Part shown: positions 1 through 8,018 of the stretch, piece after piece
Layout: each line of letters starts with the position of its first letter
Numbering within the stretch: position 1 is the stretch's first letter
Assembly (NCBI GenBank): GCA_041744755.1
Contig: JBGTKC010000132.1
Coordinates: forward strand, 1-24,758
DNA: 24,758 bases
Reading direction: 5' to 3'
DNA from: CALDTK01 sp041744755
Lineage (GTDB): Bacteria > Bacteroidota > Bacteroidia > Chitinophagales > Saprospiraceae
Notes under the pieces: generated by a model
What the model saw: only the letters and a program-made list of their open reading frames with translations
The model's database searches: none
What the model was told of the DNA's origin: nothing
Made by a program: the position numbers and the translations under genes

Positions 1-1
1 C

Positions 2-529
2 GCGCTGGTGGCCGCCGGGCTCGCGTACGCACGTGCGGGTACTTATCCTTTCGAAGGGGTAGACTACTACACGGCCTACTTTCGGCAGGGCCTCAACGGA
101 GCAACGGTTGAGTCCTACGTGTTCACCTCCGGCCTCGTCACGATGGCGGTAGCCGTGGCCGGCGCGGTTTATTTCACCGTGCGGCGAGGGCGCCACACGG
201 GGGCCCAGCTGTGGAACGCACAGACGCGCGCCCTGCTGGAGGCCATGCTGGTGCCCCTGGCGGCGGGCGGTCTGCTGGTGCTGGCGCTGTGGTGCCACAA
301 CGACTACGGCTACTCGGCGTCGATTACGCTGATCTTCTATGGCTTGGCACTGCTGGCGGGCGGGCGTTATACGCTGGATGAGATTCGGACACTCGGCTAC
401 TGCGAGGTGGGACTGGGGGTGGTGACGGCATTCTTTCCGGAGTACGGGATTGACGCGTGGGCCATTGGCTTTGGCGTCTTGCACATCGTCTACGGCGGGC
501 TGATGTGGTGGCGGTACGAGCGGACATAG
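2..529 (+). CDS. Membrane protein, 3' part (5' end outside window)
   Basis: The reading frame is already open at base 2 and ends at TAG 527-529, so this is the C-terminal ~175 residues of a longer protein. A GTG at position 8 is unlikely to be the true start because the frame runs through it. The visible part has about four or five hydrophobic segments separated by short charged loops (for example VRRGRHTG), a segment containing LWCHNDYGYSAS, and ends in WWRYERT. That pattern indicates an integral inner-membrane protein. I do not recognise the family. It is followed after about 170 nt by a small winged-helix regulator and two more membrane proteins on the same strand, so it may belong to the same envelope-related cluster. 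No function is proposed. Confidence 0.6.
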   Translation, partial: ALVAAGLAYARAGTYPFEGVDYYTAYFRQGLNGATVESYVFTSGLVTMAVAVAGAVYFTVRRGRHTGAQLWNAQTRALLEAMLVPLAAGGLLVLALWCHNDYGYSASITLIFYGLALLAGGRYTLDEIRTLGYCEVGLGVVTAFFPEYGIDAWAIGFGVLHIVYGGLMWWRYERT

Positions 530-698
530 CGGCGCTGCGCTCACGCACCCCGCCCGATAACTGCCTGGCTTACAGCCCTTAATTGTAGATATCAGTTGAA
601 ACTTAAAGCAATTTATTGCAGTCTCTTTCCAACGTGCGGCGGTCGATCCATCAGCGAAGCGGTCCATCGTCCATCAGCGTAGCGGTCTCTAATCCTCC
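530..698. promoter_or_regulatory. Leader of the winged-helix regulator with a repeated 16-bp element
   Basis: This gap lies between a membrane-protein gene and the regulator starting at 699. Its middle part (about 570-630) is AT-rich compared with the surrounding genes and is the likely promoter region, although no full TTTG/TAnnTTTG match was found. Just before the start codon, CCATCAGCGAAGCGGT (648-663) and CCATCAGCGTAGCGGT (671-686) are direct repeats matching at 15 of 16 positions and spaced 23 bp start to start, about two helical turns. Such spacing suits an operator bound by a dimeric regulator, possibly the product of the downstream gene. Confidence 0.35.
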
Positions 699-998
699 AT
701 GAAGCACCTCCTCAATCAACTCGATAAGAACCTCGACAGCCGCGTGCGCTTGGCGCTTATGGCGATGCTGGCGGCGGCGGAGTGGGTCGACTTCACGACC
801 TTCCGCGAGGAGCTCGACCTGAGCGACGGAAATCTCGCCTCTCATTTGCGCAAGCTCGAGGACGAGGCCTACGTGGAGCTGCGCAAGGGCTTCGTCGGCC
901 GCAAGACGCTGACCAGCTACCGGGCGACCAAAAAGGGTAGAGATGCCTTCGAGCACCACATTACTGTGCTCGAGAAAATGCTGCGACCCGACACCTGA
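699..998 (+). CDS. Small winged-helix transcriptional regulator
   Basis: This 99-residue protein is essentially one winged helix-turn-helix domain of the ArsR/MarR-like type (the HTH_34 group). It has an N-terminal helix (LDKNLDSRVRLALMAML), a helix-turn-helix with DFTTFREELDLSDGNLASHLRKLEDE at roughly residues 31-56, and a basic wing (RKGFVGRKTLTSYRATKKG). Proteins of this size usually bind DNA as dimers and repress their own operon. It is 42 nt upstream of a large membrane protein and preceded by a 16-bp direct repeat at 648-686 that could be its operator. Small winged-helix proteins of this group are often encoded next to membrane proteins of unknown function in Bacteroidota. The ligand or signal cannot be told from sequence. 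Confidence 0.85.
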   Translation: MKHLLNQLDKNLDSRVRLALMAMLAAAEWVDFTTFREELDLSDGNLASHLRKLEDEAYVELRKGFVGRKTLTSYRATKKGRDAFEHHITVLEKMLRPDT

Positions 999-1040
999 TT
1001 TTTTTGCTCGATCACTTTGTAAAGCAAAGCGCTTTTAATT

Positions 1041-2738
1041 ATGAACTCCAATTCCTTCATCCCAATCCAGCCCATCTCGCCACCCACTTTCGCTCCCGCA
1101 CGCGGGGCGCCGTCCCGCCCGAACGCCGGCAGTCGCCTGCTGTTAAGCAAGTCGGCCGCCCGGCGACAGCTCTACCGCGTCGGCGGGCTCGCTGTGGTCG
1201 GCTCGGTGGCGCACGCGCTCACCTGGGATAGCGACGGCCTCGGCCTCAACGCGGTGCTGCTGGTGGGGGCCTACCTCGCGCTCGCGCTCGGGCACGGCCT
1301 CGGTTTGCTTCCATCGCGGCGTTGGGCGCGAGTCGGGCTCTCGGTAAGGGTACAGTTGGTGGTGTGGGTCGCGCTGGCGGTGGCTACGCTGTGGCACCTC
1401 GATCCGTGGACCTTCGTCACTTTTGTGTTGAGCAGCGTCACCTTATTGACGGCCGTCGTCGTCGGACCGCGCCTCGATCCAATCAACCTACTCGCGCGGG
1501 GCTTCCTGCGGATGGCGGCGGCGCCCTTGGCCGCGGTGCACTTCGCCTACCGCAGCGGCCTCGCCCTCGACCACCGACTACGGGGCAGCCAGCGGAGCGT
1601 GGTGCGGGCACTTTTGCCGGCCCTAGGCGTCGTTGCCGTGGCTGGACTCTACACACTCAGCAACTCCTGGCTCTCAGAGGCGTGGTCGGGCTTTGGGTCG
1701 CGGTTCTGGGCGTGGTTCACGAGTGGAGACATCGGTCTTCACCTCGTCCTAACCCTCGCCTGGGCGGCTGGCGGCGCGGGGCTCTACTACCGTATGGGTT
1801 ACGTGGAGCGCTTTTTTACGCGTCCTTTTTGGGGCCTTGCGGCAAAACCCGCTTCAGAGGGAGGCTCTGGTGATTTACCGATGTCTCAGCCGGACCTTCC
1901 TTCCGCGACCGTGTCCGCGGCGGACTCCGCAGGAGTGGCCTGGAGCGCCGGTGCTGCGGCGGGTGATGTCTCTGGCGTGGGCTGGTCGCGCGCCACGGTG
2001 ATGCTTTGCTGCGTCAACGCACTGGCGGTGGTGCTCAACGTGACGGACGCGTTCACGACCTGGTTCGGCGAACGTGCCACGAGTGGAGAAGGGCTCAAGC
2101 ACGGTCTGCACCAAGGCACTTGGGCACTGTCTACGGCGGTGGTTTTGGCGGCAGCTGCACTGTGCTACCTGCTGGCAAACCCTACGCCCGATCAGCACCG
2201 CGCGCGGACGCTTGGCTTGGCGTGGCTCGGTCAGAATGTGATGATGGTCTTCACGGTGGCCCTGCGCAACTTCCACTATACGGACGCCTTTGGGATGACC
2301 TACAAACGACTCGGGGTGTACCTTTTCTTGGTGTGTACGCTCGTGGGGCTTTACCTGCTTACGCGCACGGTGCTAGATCAGACCCCCGTGGCGAGGCTCG
2401 TGCGGCGGCAGGCGTGGACGATCTACTTCGTCCTGGCCGTGGCCGCGCTCTTCGACTGGCCGAGTGCATTCACGTGGTACAACCTACAGCCCGCACGACA
2501 GGCGGTAGACCGGGTGTATCTGGCGGAACTGCTGCCTTTCAATCTTCGCACGTGGTACGGGCTCAACCCTGATTACGTGGGCCACCTTCTCGCGAATGCT
2601 GCACCCTATGCAAGCCTGAGGCAAGCCTCTGAGCCGGCCGTCGACTGGCGCGAGTGGGACCTCGCGCAGGCGCGGCGAGCGAAGCTAGTTACTGAGTTTC
2701 TCGCACCACAGAGCAGTCCTCAGGATTCGACACATTGA
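1041..2738 (+). CDS. Polytopic membrane protein, DUF4153/DUF4173-like
   Basis: This 565-residue protein has many hydrophobic segments, about a dozen, with a non-membrane insert rich in Ser, Ala and Gly around residues 270-310. In its second half, the segment NFHYTDAFGMTYKRLGVYLFL and the nearby WYNLQPAR resemble the conserved stretch of DUF4153/DUF4173 membrane proteins, where a G(L/M)T-x-x-R-L/I pattern opens a helix. The family assignment is from memory of that pattern and is moderate. The ~55-residue N-terminal part before the first membrane helix is rich in Pro and Arg. The gene follows the winged-helix regulator by 42 nt and precedes a DUF1361 membrane gene by 56 nt, so the three are probably cotranscribed. 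Function is unknown; it acts in the cytoplasmic membrane. Confidence 0.75.
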   Translation: MNSNSFIPIQPISPPTFAPARGAPSRPNAGSRLLLSKSAARRQLYRVGGLAVVGSVAHALTWDSDGLGLNAVLLVGAYLALALGHGLGLLPSRRWARVGLSVRVQLVVWVALAVATLWHLDPWTFVTFVLSSVTLLTAVVVGPRLDPINLLARGFLRMAAAPLAAVHFAYRSGLALDHRLRGSQRSVVRALLPALGVVAVAGLYTLSNSWLSEAWSGFGSRFWAWFTSGDIGLHLVLTLAWAAGGAGLYYRMGYVERFFTRPFWGLAAKPASEGGSGDLPMSQPDLPSATVSAADSAGVAWSAGAAAGDVSGVGWSRATVMLCCVNALAVVLNVTDAFTTWFGERATSGEGLKHGLHQGTWALSTAVVLAAAALCYLLANPTPDQHRARTLGLAWLGQNVMMVFTVALRNFHYTDAFGMTYKRLGVYLFLVCTLVGLYLLTRTVLDQTPVARLVRRQAWTIYFVLAVAALFDWPSAFTWYNLQPARQAVDRVYLAELLPFNLRTWYGLNPDYVGHLLANAAPYASLRQASEPAVDWREWDLAQARRAKLVTEFLAPQSSPQDSTH

Positions 2739-2794
2739 CTCAGGATTGAAGACCAGGCCAACACTCCATTATCCCTCAACCAGACAAGCTCAGC

Positions 2795-3481
2795 ATGTCC
2801 AATATCCTCGTCGCCGCCCGTTGCGCCGCGGCAATCGGTAGGCCCACTTTGGTCGAGATCCGTTTGCTCGGCGTTGCGCTCGTCTCCTTGTGCATACGAG
2901 CGGCCCTCGTGCAGGAGCTTACGTATGGGTTTTTGCTCTGGAACCTGGCGATGGCCTACGTGCCGCTCGCGCTTTGTCGACTGCATCACTGTCGCGGCGC
3001 GGGGTGGGGACTTAAGTCTGAATTTCTGTTGTTCGTCGGCTGGTTGTTGTTCATGCCTTACGCCCCATACCTCATCACCGACCTTGTTGATCCGTTGCGC
3101 CGATTGGCGGGTGGTGCGCAGGAGGGTGCGTGGTTAGGGTTCGTCGTGACGGCGACCGCCGCGGCGCTGGGCTTGTATTGGTTCTTGAGGGGACTGCGGT
3201 ATTTCGACGAGACGCTCGACGCGCGCGGCTGCGGGCTGCAGGCACGGGCGGTGGGGTGCATGTCGATTGTCGTGTTGAGTGCGCTCGGTACTTGGATGGG
3301 ACGGCTGATGCGACTCAACACCTGGGACGTGCTGACGAGGCCCGCCGTCGCCGTCGGGGCGACCGTGGAGATGTTAGCTTCGGCAGCCTACTTGGAGGCC
3401 ATCGCGGTGACGAGTCTGGTGCTGTGGGTCACGTGGCGCGTATACACGCGGTACCGGTGGGTCGGAGCGTACCTGCGGTAG
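2795..3481 (+). CDS. DUF1361 family membrane protein
   Basis: This 228-residue protein shows the hallmarks of DUF1361: FLLWNLAMAYVPLAL (residues 46-60), WLLFMPYAPYLITDL (83-97) and GTWMGRLMRLNTWDVL in the second half. The family normally has Pro-Asn-Ala-Pro-Tyr in the second motif, whereas this copy has Pro-Tyr-Ala-Pro-Tyr. About six membrane helices are visible. The ATG start gives a basic N-terminus followed by the first helix. No biochemical function is established for DUF1361. It is the last gene of the plus-strand cluster that starts with the winged-helix regulator at 699. No clear terminator hairpin was found in the 74 nt before the converging gene. Confidence 0.85.
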   Translation: MSNILVAARCAAAIGRPTLVEIRLLGVALVSLCIRAALVQELTYGFLLWNLAMAYVPLALCRLHHCRGAGWGLKSEFLLFVGWLLFMPYAPYLITDLVDPLRRLAGGAQEGAWLGFVVTATAAALGLYWFLRGLRYFDETLDARGCGLQARAVGCMSIVVLSALGTWMGRLMRLNTWDVLTRPAVAVGATVEMLASAAYLEAIAVTSLVLWVTWRVYTRYRWVGAYLR

Positions 3482-3555
3482 CTCGAGTCGACCGCTGCTC
3501 AGCTGCTGGCTAGCGTACTGACACCGTCCGAATTTATCCCCTGAGCCCCCGAGTC

Positions 3556-3879
3556 TTACGCGGGCGTGCGGGTGTGGGTGAGAGCCTCCTCCGCTGAGGG
3601 TGGTCCGACGAAGGTCTGGTTTAACGCGCTCGCGTCGCGGCGAGTCACGAATTTGGATAGGTTGATACAGTACAGCGCCCAGAAAAGGATTCCGACGGTC
3701 TTGGGCGCATCCTCGAGGAGGAAGTAAACATCACCCAAATTATTCTGGTCGTACGGAAGTAGGTCGCAGAGCATGGAAACGCCAAACAGGCAGAGCGCCA
3801 CGAACAAGGATAGCCAAGGCGTGCGGAGGATGGTCTTCAGGTAAATCAGCAGGAACGCGAGTACGCTACCGGCGTGCAC
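3556..3879 (-). pseudogene. C-terminal part of a membrane protein split by a stop codon
   Basis: This stretch can be read from a GTG at 3877-3879, but it is in the same frame as the gene fragment at 3883-4248 and separated from it only by TAA (3883-3885) and one Gly codon. It encodes about 107 residues: two hydrophobic helices (around VLAFLLIYL and WLSLFVALCLFGVSM) and a conserved-looking segment YFLLEDAPKTVGILFWALYC, followed by a polar tail. Together with the upstream part it would make one 230-codon membrane protein. Because it starts in the middle of a fold, independent function is unlikely unless translation restarts at the GTG. Confidence 0.6.
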
Positions 3880-3882
3880 ACC

Positions 3883-4248
3883 TTAAGTGACGTGTTCGGA
3901 GAGGCTTAGATATGGAAAAACGGATTCGTGCAATCTGAACCCGTCGTCCAGCATCAAGAATGCCGTGAGCGAACACAGATAAATTAGGAACCCACGGTGC
4001 CCCCGAGCTCGGTCGGGCAAGTTGATAAATGTAGTTAAGATGCTCCCCAAGCCAATCGCCCACGCCAACAAGCCAAGCTGAAAGTACAGCCCAGTAAATA
4101 CCTGCGAGACCCCATTGAGATTTGGGTCTCTAAACATAGTCCCGAAAGAGATACCTACATAGCGATTGAATAAAATTGATGACAAGATAAACAGGGCCGA
4201 AATAGCGACCGTTATTTTCTCTCTTGGTGATGAGGATACGATGGACAT
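3883..4248 (-). pseudogene. N-terminal part of a membrane protein ending at an in-frame TAA
   Basis: From ATG 4246-4248 this encodes 121 residues with three or four hydrophobic segments and ends with LMLDDGFRLHESVFPYLSLSEHVT before TAA. The acidic LDD-x-x-x-x-HE pattern, followed downstream by LLEDAPKTVGILFW, is what I would expect in a single family of multi-pass membrane proteins of unknown function. The position of the TAA would fit a former Tyr codon (TAC or TAT). Base composition is less GC-rich than in the neighbours, as in the gap upstream, which suggests either acquired DNA or decay. A sequencing error is the other explanation. Function unknown. Confidence 0.6.
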
Positions 4249-4594
4249 AAATTGGGGTTATATAGACTCGTGGGAAAATTTGGGAACGGGGTGTCTCCGT
4301 GGGGCCTAGTGGACGTTTTCGAGAACCGAGAGCCAAAATTAGTGCCAAATTTAACACTGTAATAATATAGGATTTACCGGTCGAGCCTCAGACATAACTA
4401 AGATATTTGCATATTTAAAATAAATGTGTTGAACTTTATACGTGGTAAATGGCCGGTGGCGGGCGGGGACATTGCTCATCGACCTCAGCTTCTACGCGGA
4501 CCTTTCCGCCGCGTCGGACCCAGGCGCCGTACCTGTCGCGCCACCTCCCGCCGAGCCTTGGCGGAGCCCTCGAGCCTGCCCCACCTTTACCGCC
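4249..4594. other. AT-rich divergent intergenic region
   Basis: This 346-nt gap separates the split membrane gene (minus) from the aminotransferase (plus). Bases 4330-4440 are strongly AT-rich (for example ATATTTAAAATAAATG near 4409) in an otherwise GC-rich window and probably hold promoters in both directions. On the minus strand, TAATTTTG near 4334-4341 matches the Bacteroidota -7 pattern TAnnTTTG, but no convincing -33 element was found. From 4442 a reading frame continues into the aminotransferase, but its first 51 codons are Pro/Ala/Arg-rich and not family-like, so they are treated as leader. Confidence 0.3.
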
Positions 4595-5728
4595 ATGTCC
4601 GCACCTTCACCTAGGCCATCTATCTTCTCCACCATCTCCAGGCTCGCCCACGAGCACGGCGCCATCAATCTCGGGCAGGGCTTTCCGGACTTCGCGCCGG
4701 ACGAGGGGCTCGTCGATCGCTTCGTGTACCACCTGCGGCACTCGAGCAACCAGTACGCACCCATGGCGGGCGTGCCGGCGCTGCTGCAGGCGATCGGGAG
4801 TAAGATTCGGCGAGTGCAGGGGGTCTCGGTGGACCCGCAGACCGAGGTCACGGTGACGAGCGGCGCCACGCAGGGCCTGTGGACCGCCATCCAGTCCATC
4901 GTCGGCCCCGGCGACGAGGTCCTCCTCTTCGACCCCGCTTACGACTCCTACGCGCCGGCGGTAGAGAGCCGCGGCGGGGTAGTGACGTCTATTAATCTCG
5001 TCGGACCCGAATTCCGGATTGACTGGGCGCGTTTTGCCGAAAGGCTCAAGCGTCCGCCCAAGCTCGTGATCATCAACAATCCTCACAACCCGACCGGCAC
5101 CTGCCTGCGCCACGAGGACCTGATCGAGTTGGAGAGCCTCCTCGCGCCTACTGAGACGCTATTGCTCAGCGACGAGGTGTACGAGCACCTTGTGTACGAT
5201 GGCCGTGAGCACCTGAGTGTGCTGCGATATCCCGGCCTGCGCAGGCGGGCTCTGGTGACGAGCAGCTTCGGGAAGACCTTCCACGTCACGGGCTGGAAGG
5301 TGGGCTACGTGGTGGCCCCGCCGGAGCTAACGCAGCGCTTTCGGCAGCTGCACCAGTTTACGGTCTTTACCGTGAATACCCCGGCGCAGTACGCCATCGC
5401 CGATCAACTGGCCGAGCCGGCGCACTATGAGGGCCTGCCCACTTTCCTGGCGGCAAAACGGGATGCGCTCGCTCGGGCCTTGTCCACGAGTAAGTTCGCG
5501 CTCCTCCCGAGCGAAGGGAGCTACTTCGTGCTGGCCGATTACAGCGCCGTGAGCGACGAGGAGGACGGGCGTTTTGCCGAAAGGCTCATCGTCGAACACG
5601 GCGTAGCAACGATCCCGATCTCGGGCTTCTACCGTGACGCACCCGCCGGACAACGCTACGTACGCCTGTGCTTCGCGAAAAAGGAGGAGACCTTGGCGCG
5701 AGGAGCGAGGCGATTGTTGAGTTGTTGA
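4595..5728 (+). CDS. ybdL: PLP-dependent aminotransferase, methionine aminotransferase type (YbdL-like)
   Basis: This 377-residue class I/II aminotransferase transfers the amino group of methionine and similar amino acids to a 2-oxo acid, using pyridoxal phosphate, in the cytoplasm. Visible features: INLGQGFPDF near residue 24, NPHNPTG (162-168), SDEVYEH (192-198, Asp for the PLP ring nitrogen and Tyr), and SSFGKTFHVTGWKVGY, where Lys227 forms the Schiff base. The start at ATG 4595 gives the usual N-terminus (SIFSTISRLAHEHGAINLGQG) and a normal family length; the in-frame ATG at 4442 would add a low-complexity extension. The exact substrate (methionine, kynurenine or glutamine) cannot be fixed from sequence. 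A 20-bp segment encoding RFAERL occurs twice in the gene, at 5029-5048 and 5569-5588. Confidence 0.85.
   Translation: MSAPSPRPSIFSTISRLAHEHGAINLGQGFPDFAPDEGLVDRFVYHLRHSSNQYAPMAGVPALLQAIGSKIRRVQGVSVDPQTEVTVTSGATQGLWTAIQSIVGPGDEVLLFDPAYDSYAPAVESRGGVVTSINLVGPEFRIDWARFAERLKRPPKLVIINNPHNPTGTCLRHEDLIELESLLAPTETLLLSDEVYEHLVYDGREHLSVLRYPGLRRRALVTSSFGKTFHVTGWKVGYVVAPPELTQRFRQLHQFTVFTVNTPAQYAIADQLAEPAHYEGLPTFLAAKRDALARALSTSKFALLPSEGSYFVLADYSAVSDEEDGRFAERLIVEHGVATIPISGFYRDAPAGQRYVRLCFAKKEETLARGARRLLSC
5029..5588 (+). repeat. 20-bp direct repeat inside the aminotransferase gene
   Basis: GCGTTTTGCCGAAAGGCTCA is present at 5029-5048 and again at 5569-5588, 540 bp apart and in the same reading frame, encoding RFAERL both times. 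The word GTTTTGCCGAAAGG differs by one internal base and one added G from the dispersed 14-mer GTTTTGGCGAAAGC found elsewhere in the window, so it may be a variant of that element. Confidence 0.6.
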
Positions 5729-5792
5729 AGGATTGAATTTTTGAATGGCATTGCCGGCGCCCCATCGGCAAATCAAAAATTCAACCCTTCAA
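5725..5792. terminator. Bidirectional terminator hairpin between converging genes
   Basis: TTGAAGGATTGAATTTTTGA (5725-5744) and its near-perfect reverse complement at 5773-5792 match at 19 of 20 positions. An inner stem TTGCCG (5751-5756) with CGGCAA (5766-5771) caps it. The structure begins at the aminotransferase stop codon (5726-5728) and lies 11 bp before the end of the minus-strand dehydrogenase. Each arm is T-rich on its downstream side in its own direction, so it can serve both genes. A long AT-rich outer stem with a GC-rich inner stem is unusual for a simple terminator. Confidence 0.65.
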
Positions 5793-5803
5793 AAATTCAA
5801 AAA

Positions 5804-6595
5804 CTATATATCAATCCCCTGCACACTCCCCCCATCAACGCGGTAGTTCGCGCCCACCACGAAGCTCGCCCGCTCCGAAGCTAGGAAGGCCACCACCGCC
5901 GCCACCTCCTCCGGCTGGCCGCGACGCTTGAGGACGAGGTGCGGACGCTCCTCATCGAGGAAACTTTCGACGGCCTCCTCTTTGGACGTGCCGCGCTCTT
6001 CGGCGCGCTTCTCCATCATCTTGTCCGTCATCGGGGTCTCGATGAAGGCCGGGGCAACGGTATTGACGAGTACGCCGTCCGGGGCGTAGAGTTGGGCGAT
6101 GGACTTCGTGAAAGTCAGGAGGGCCGCCTTGGCGCCATTGTAGGTTGACTCCTCGCCGTAAGGCTGGGCGACATTCTCGGAGGTCACGAAGACCGCCCTG
6201 CCCCAGCCGCGCTCGCGCATCCCGGGGATGAAGTGTCGCGACACGCGCACGGCCGTGAGGAAGTCCACCTCGAAGGCCTCGAGGTAGTCGCTGTCTTTCA
6301 TCTCGAGCGGGTCGCCCTTGGCGCCCGTGATACCGGCGGTGTGGATGAGGATATCGACCTCCCCGGTAAACTCCACCAGCGCCGCCAGGTCGGCGTCCGC
6401 GGTGAGGTCCGCGGTTTTGTACCGGACGAGCTCCGCGTGGCCGAGGCGCTCAGCGGTGGCTTTGAGGCCGGGCTCGTGTAACGAGGTCAGCGTGACGCGA
6501 CACCCGTCCTCGAGTAAGAAGCGCGCGATGGCCTCGCCCATGCCGGCGGCCCCGCCGGTGACGATGGCATGGCGGCCTTTGATCCCTAGGTCCAT
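5804..6595 (-). CDS. Short-chain dehydrogenase/reductase (SDR)
   Basis: This 263-residue protein is a classical SDR with a Rossmann fold that uses NAD(P)H to oxidise or reduce an alcohol/carbonyl substrate in the cytoplasm. Visible motifs are TGGAAGMG (13-20, dinucleotide binding), HTAG (85-88, in place of the more common NNAG), Ser139, and Tyr152-x3-Lys156 in YNGAK. Where the classical family has a catalytic Asn in helix 4, this copy has EVDFLTAV (Asp111), a notable change. The C-terminus has the usual FLASERASFVVGANYRVDGG. The substrate cannot be told; 3-oxoacyl-ACP reductase-like and sugar dehydrogenases share these motifs. It is transcribed divergently from the DUF2254 gene, with an 86-nt gap, and converges with the aminotransferase. 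Confidence 0.85.
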   Translation of the reverse strand: MDLGIKGRHAIVTGGAAGMGEAIARFLLEDGCRVTLTSLHEPGLKATAERLGHAELVRYKTADLTADADLAALVEFTGEVDILIHTAGITGAKGDPLEMKDSDYLEAFEVDFLTAVRVSRHFIPGMRERGWGRAVFVTSENVAQPYGEESTYNGAKAALLTFTKSIAQLYAPDGVLVNTVAPAFIETPMTDKMMEKRAEERGTSKEEAVESFLDEERPHLVLKRRGQPEEVAAVVAFLASERASFVVGANYRVDGGSVQGIDI

Positions 6596-6681
6596 GAAGT
6601 CGTGTTTGAGAAGAGGGATAGCCTGCGCGCAGGGCTTGTTCGATCGCGTCCGCCGCCAACTGCTCGCGCTTTACTTCCGAC

Positions 6682-7959
6682 GTGCATCTTCACGGCATGG
6701 AAGCACTCAAGGTCTGGCTCCACCGCCGCTACGAGACGGTCGTGAGCAGCATCGCGTTCTGGCCGACGGTGCTGGGCACGCTCTTCTTCTTGCTGGCGGT
6801 AGTGATGCGAACCTTTACGACGAAGGCCTTCTTCATCGCCGTCGACGAGACGATCCCCTACTTGCTGGTCCGCGACCGCAACGTGGCGCTCTCCTTGCTC
6901 ACGACCCTCATCGGTGGCCTCATCTCGCTGATGGTGTTCAGCTTCTCGATGGTGATGGTGCTGCTGAGCAATGCGACGGCCAATCTTTCGCCCCGCCTCC
7001 TACCGAGCCTCATCGGCAGCCGCCGTCACCAGATGGTACTGGGGTTCTACCTCGGGTCTATCCTCTACTGCATCATCATCGCGATGGGCTTCGGGCTTAA
7101 CGCCAAGGACAGCGCGCCCCCGAGCACCTCGCTCGCCCTGGCGGTGATCTTCGGAATCGTGTGCCTCGCGCTATTCATTTACTTCATCCACGGCGTGAGC
7201 ATGAGCATCCAGGTGGGCGTCGTGTTGCGGGGCGCGCACCGGCGCACACTCGTGAGCCTCGACCGACTGCTGAAGCGCCAGGCCGAGCAGAAGCCGGGTC
7301 AGCACCTCCCCGATGTCGGCGCGTGGACCTGCGTGCCGGCCTGGGAGGCGGGATTTTTTCGGGGCATCAACGAGGCTGGCTTGGCGGCTTTCGCCAAAAC
7401 CCACCACACGCGCTTCGCCTTTATGATCTCGCTGGGGACGTACGTAGTCGAAGGCGATCCCCTGTTTTACTCCGAGCTGCCACTGGCTAAAGGCTTCATG
7501 GACATCGATCACTTCCCGCGCAACTTCTACTTCGAGGAGATCTCCGACACGGACGACTTCTACGGTTACGGCGTCGAGAACATCCTGGAGGTGGCCCTCA
7601 AGGCCCTCAGCCCCGGGATCAACGACCCAGGTACGGCTGTGATCGCGATCGACTACCTCCGGCAGATTTTCCACCGGGCCGTCCGCCTGGTCCCCGTCAT
7701 CACCAAGGCCGACGAGGACGGCGTACCGCGGGTGTTCCAGGCACTGGAGGACCCACTGGAATTTCTCGACCGCCAGATCGTCGCCATCCAAGCCTACGGC
7801 AAGGAGGACCCGATGACGCAGACCGCGCTCCGGAGGATGCGGGACAGCCTGCTGAGAGAGGCGGCGCAACGCGCGTGGCCGATCCACCGCCTGGAGGCAC
7901 TAGGGTTAATCTTCGCATCGGTGCAGACCCCCCAACACCGAAAGCCCCCCCAACCGTGA
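6682..7959 (+). CDS. DUF2254 family membrane protein
   Basis: This 425-residue protein has an N-terminal membrane half with about four helices and a soluble C-terminal half. Family-typical stretches are FSFSMVMVLLSNATANLSPRLL (around residues 91-112), the following SRRHQMVLGFYLGSILY, and ENILEVALKALSPGINDPGTA near residue 304-324. These fit DUF2254, a family of predicted inner-membrane proteins with no assigned function. ATG 6682 and ATG 6697 are both possible starts; the second gives MEALKVWLHRRYE, which looks more like a family N-terminus. An exact copy of the dispersed 14-mer lies at 7387-7400 and encodes Ala236-Thr240 (AFAKT). A GC-rich hairpin overlaps the stop codon. Confidence 0.85.
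   Translation: MHLHGMEALKVWLHRRYETVVSSIAFWPTVLGTLFFLLAVVMRTFTTKAFFIAVDETIPYLLVRDRNVALSLLTTLIGGLISLMVFSFSMVMVLLSNATANLSPRLLPSLIGSRRHQMVLGFYLGSILYCIIIAMGFGLNAKDSAPPSTSLALAVIFGIVCLALFIYFIHGVSMSIQVGVVLRGAHRRTLVSLDRLLKRQAEQKPGQHLPDVGAWTCVPAWEAGFFRGINEAGLAAFAKTHHTRFAFMISLGTYVVEGDPLFYSELPLAKGFMDIDHFPRNFYFEEISDTDDFYGYGVENILEVALKALSPGINDPGTAVIAIDYLRQIFHRAVRLVPVITKADEDGVPRVFQALEDPLEFLDRQIVAIQAYGKEDPMTQTALRRMRDSLLREAAQRAWPIHRLEALGLIFASVQTPQHRKPPQP
7387..7400 (-). repeat. Dispersed 14-mer GTTTTGGCGAAAGC, copy 1
   Basis: Exact copy, in minus orientation, inside the DUF2254 gene. On the coding strand it reads GCT TTC GCC AAA AC, giving AFAKT. Confidence 0.85.
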
Positions 7960-7980
7960 GGCTGGAGGGGCTAGGGGGGT
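7927..7980 (+). terminator. Nested GC-rich hairpin across the DUF2254 stop codon
   Basis: ACCCCCC (7927-7933) pairs with GGGGGGT (7974-7980), and inside it AGCCCC (7943-7948) pairs with GGGGCT (7967-7972). The stop codon TGA 7957-7959 lies in the loop. No long T-run follows, so its role as a terminator is only probable; it also lies just downstream of the converging SRPBCC gene. Confidence 0.4.
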
Positions 7981-8018
7981 GTTCACTTCAAAAATCTACT
8001 TAGATGCGGACTAGCGGC

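Noticed and set aside
2152..2165. GTTTTGGCGGCAGC (2152-2165) and CTGCCGCCAAAAC near 16389 as further copies of the 14-mer
   Set aside because: Two mismatches each and both lie in ordinary Ala-rich coding (VLAAA); chance resemblance in GC-rich genes is likely.
4442..4594. N-terminal extension of the aminotransferase from ATG 4442
   Set aside because: The extra 51 residues are Pro/Ala/Arg-rich and the family begins at the ATG 4595 position.
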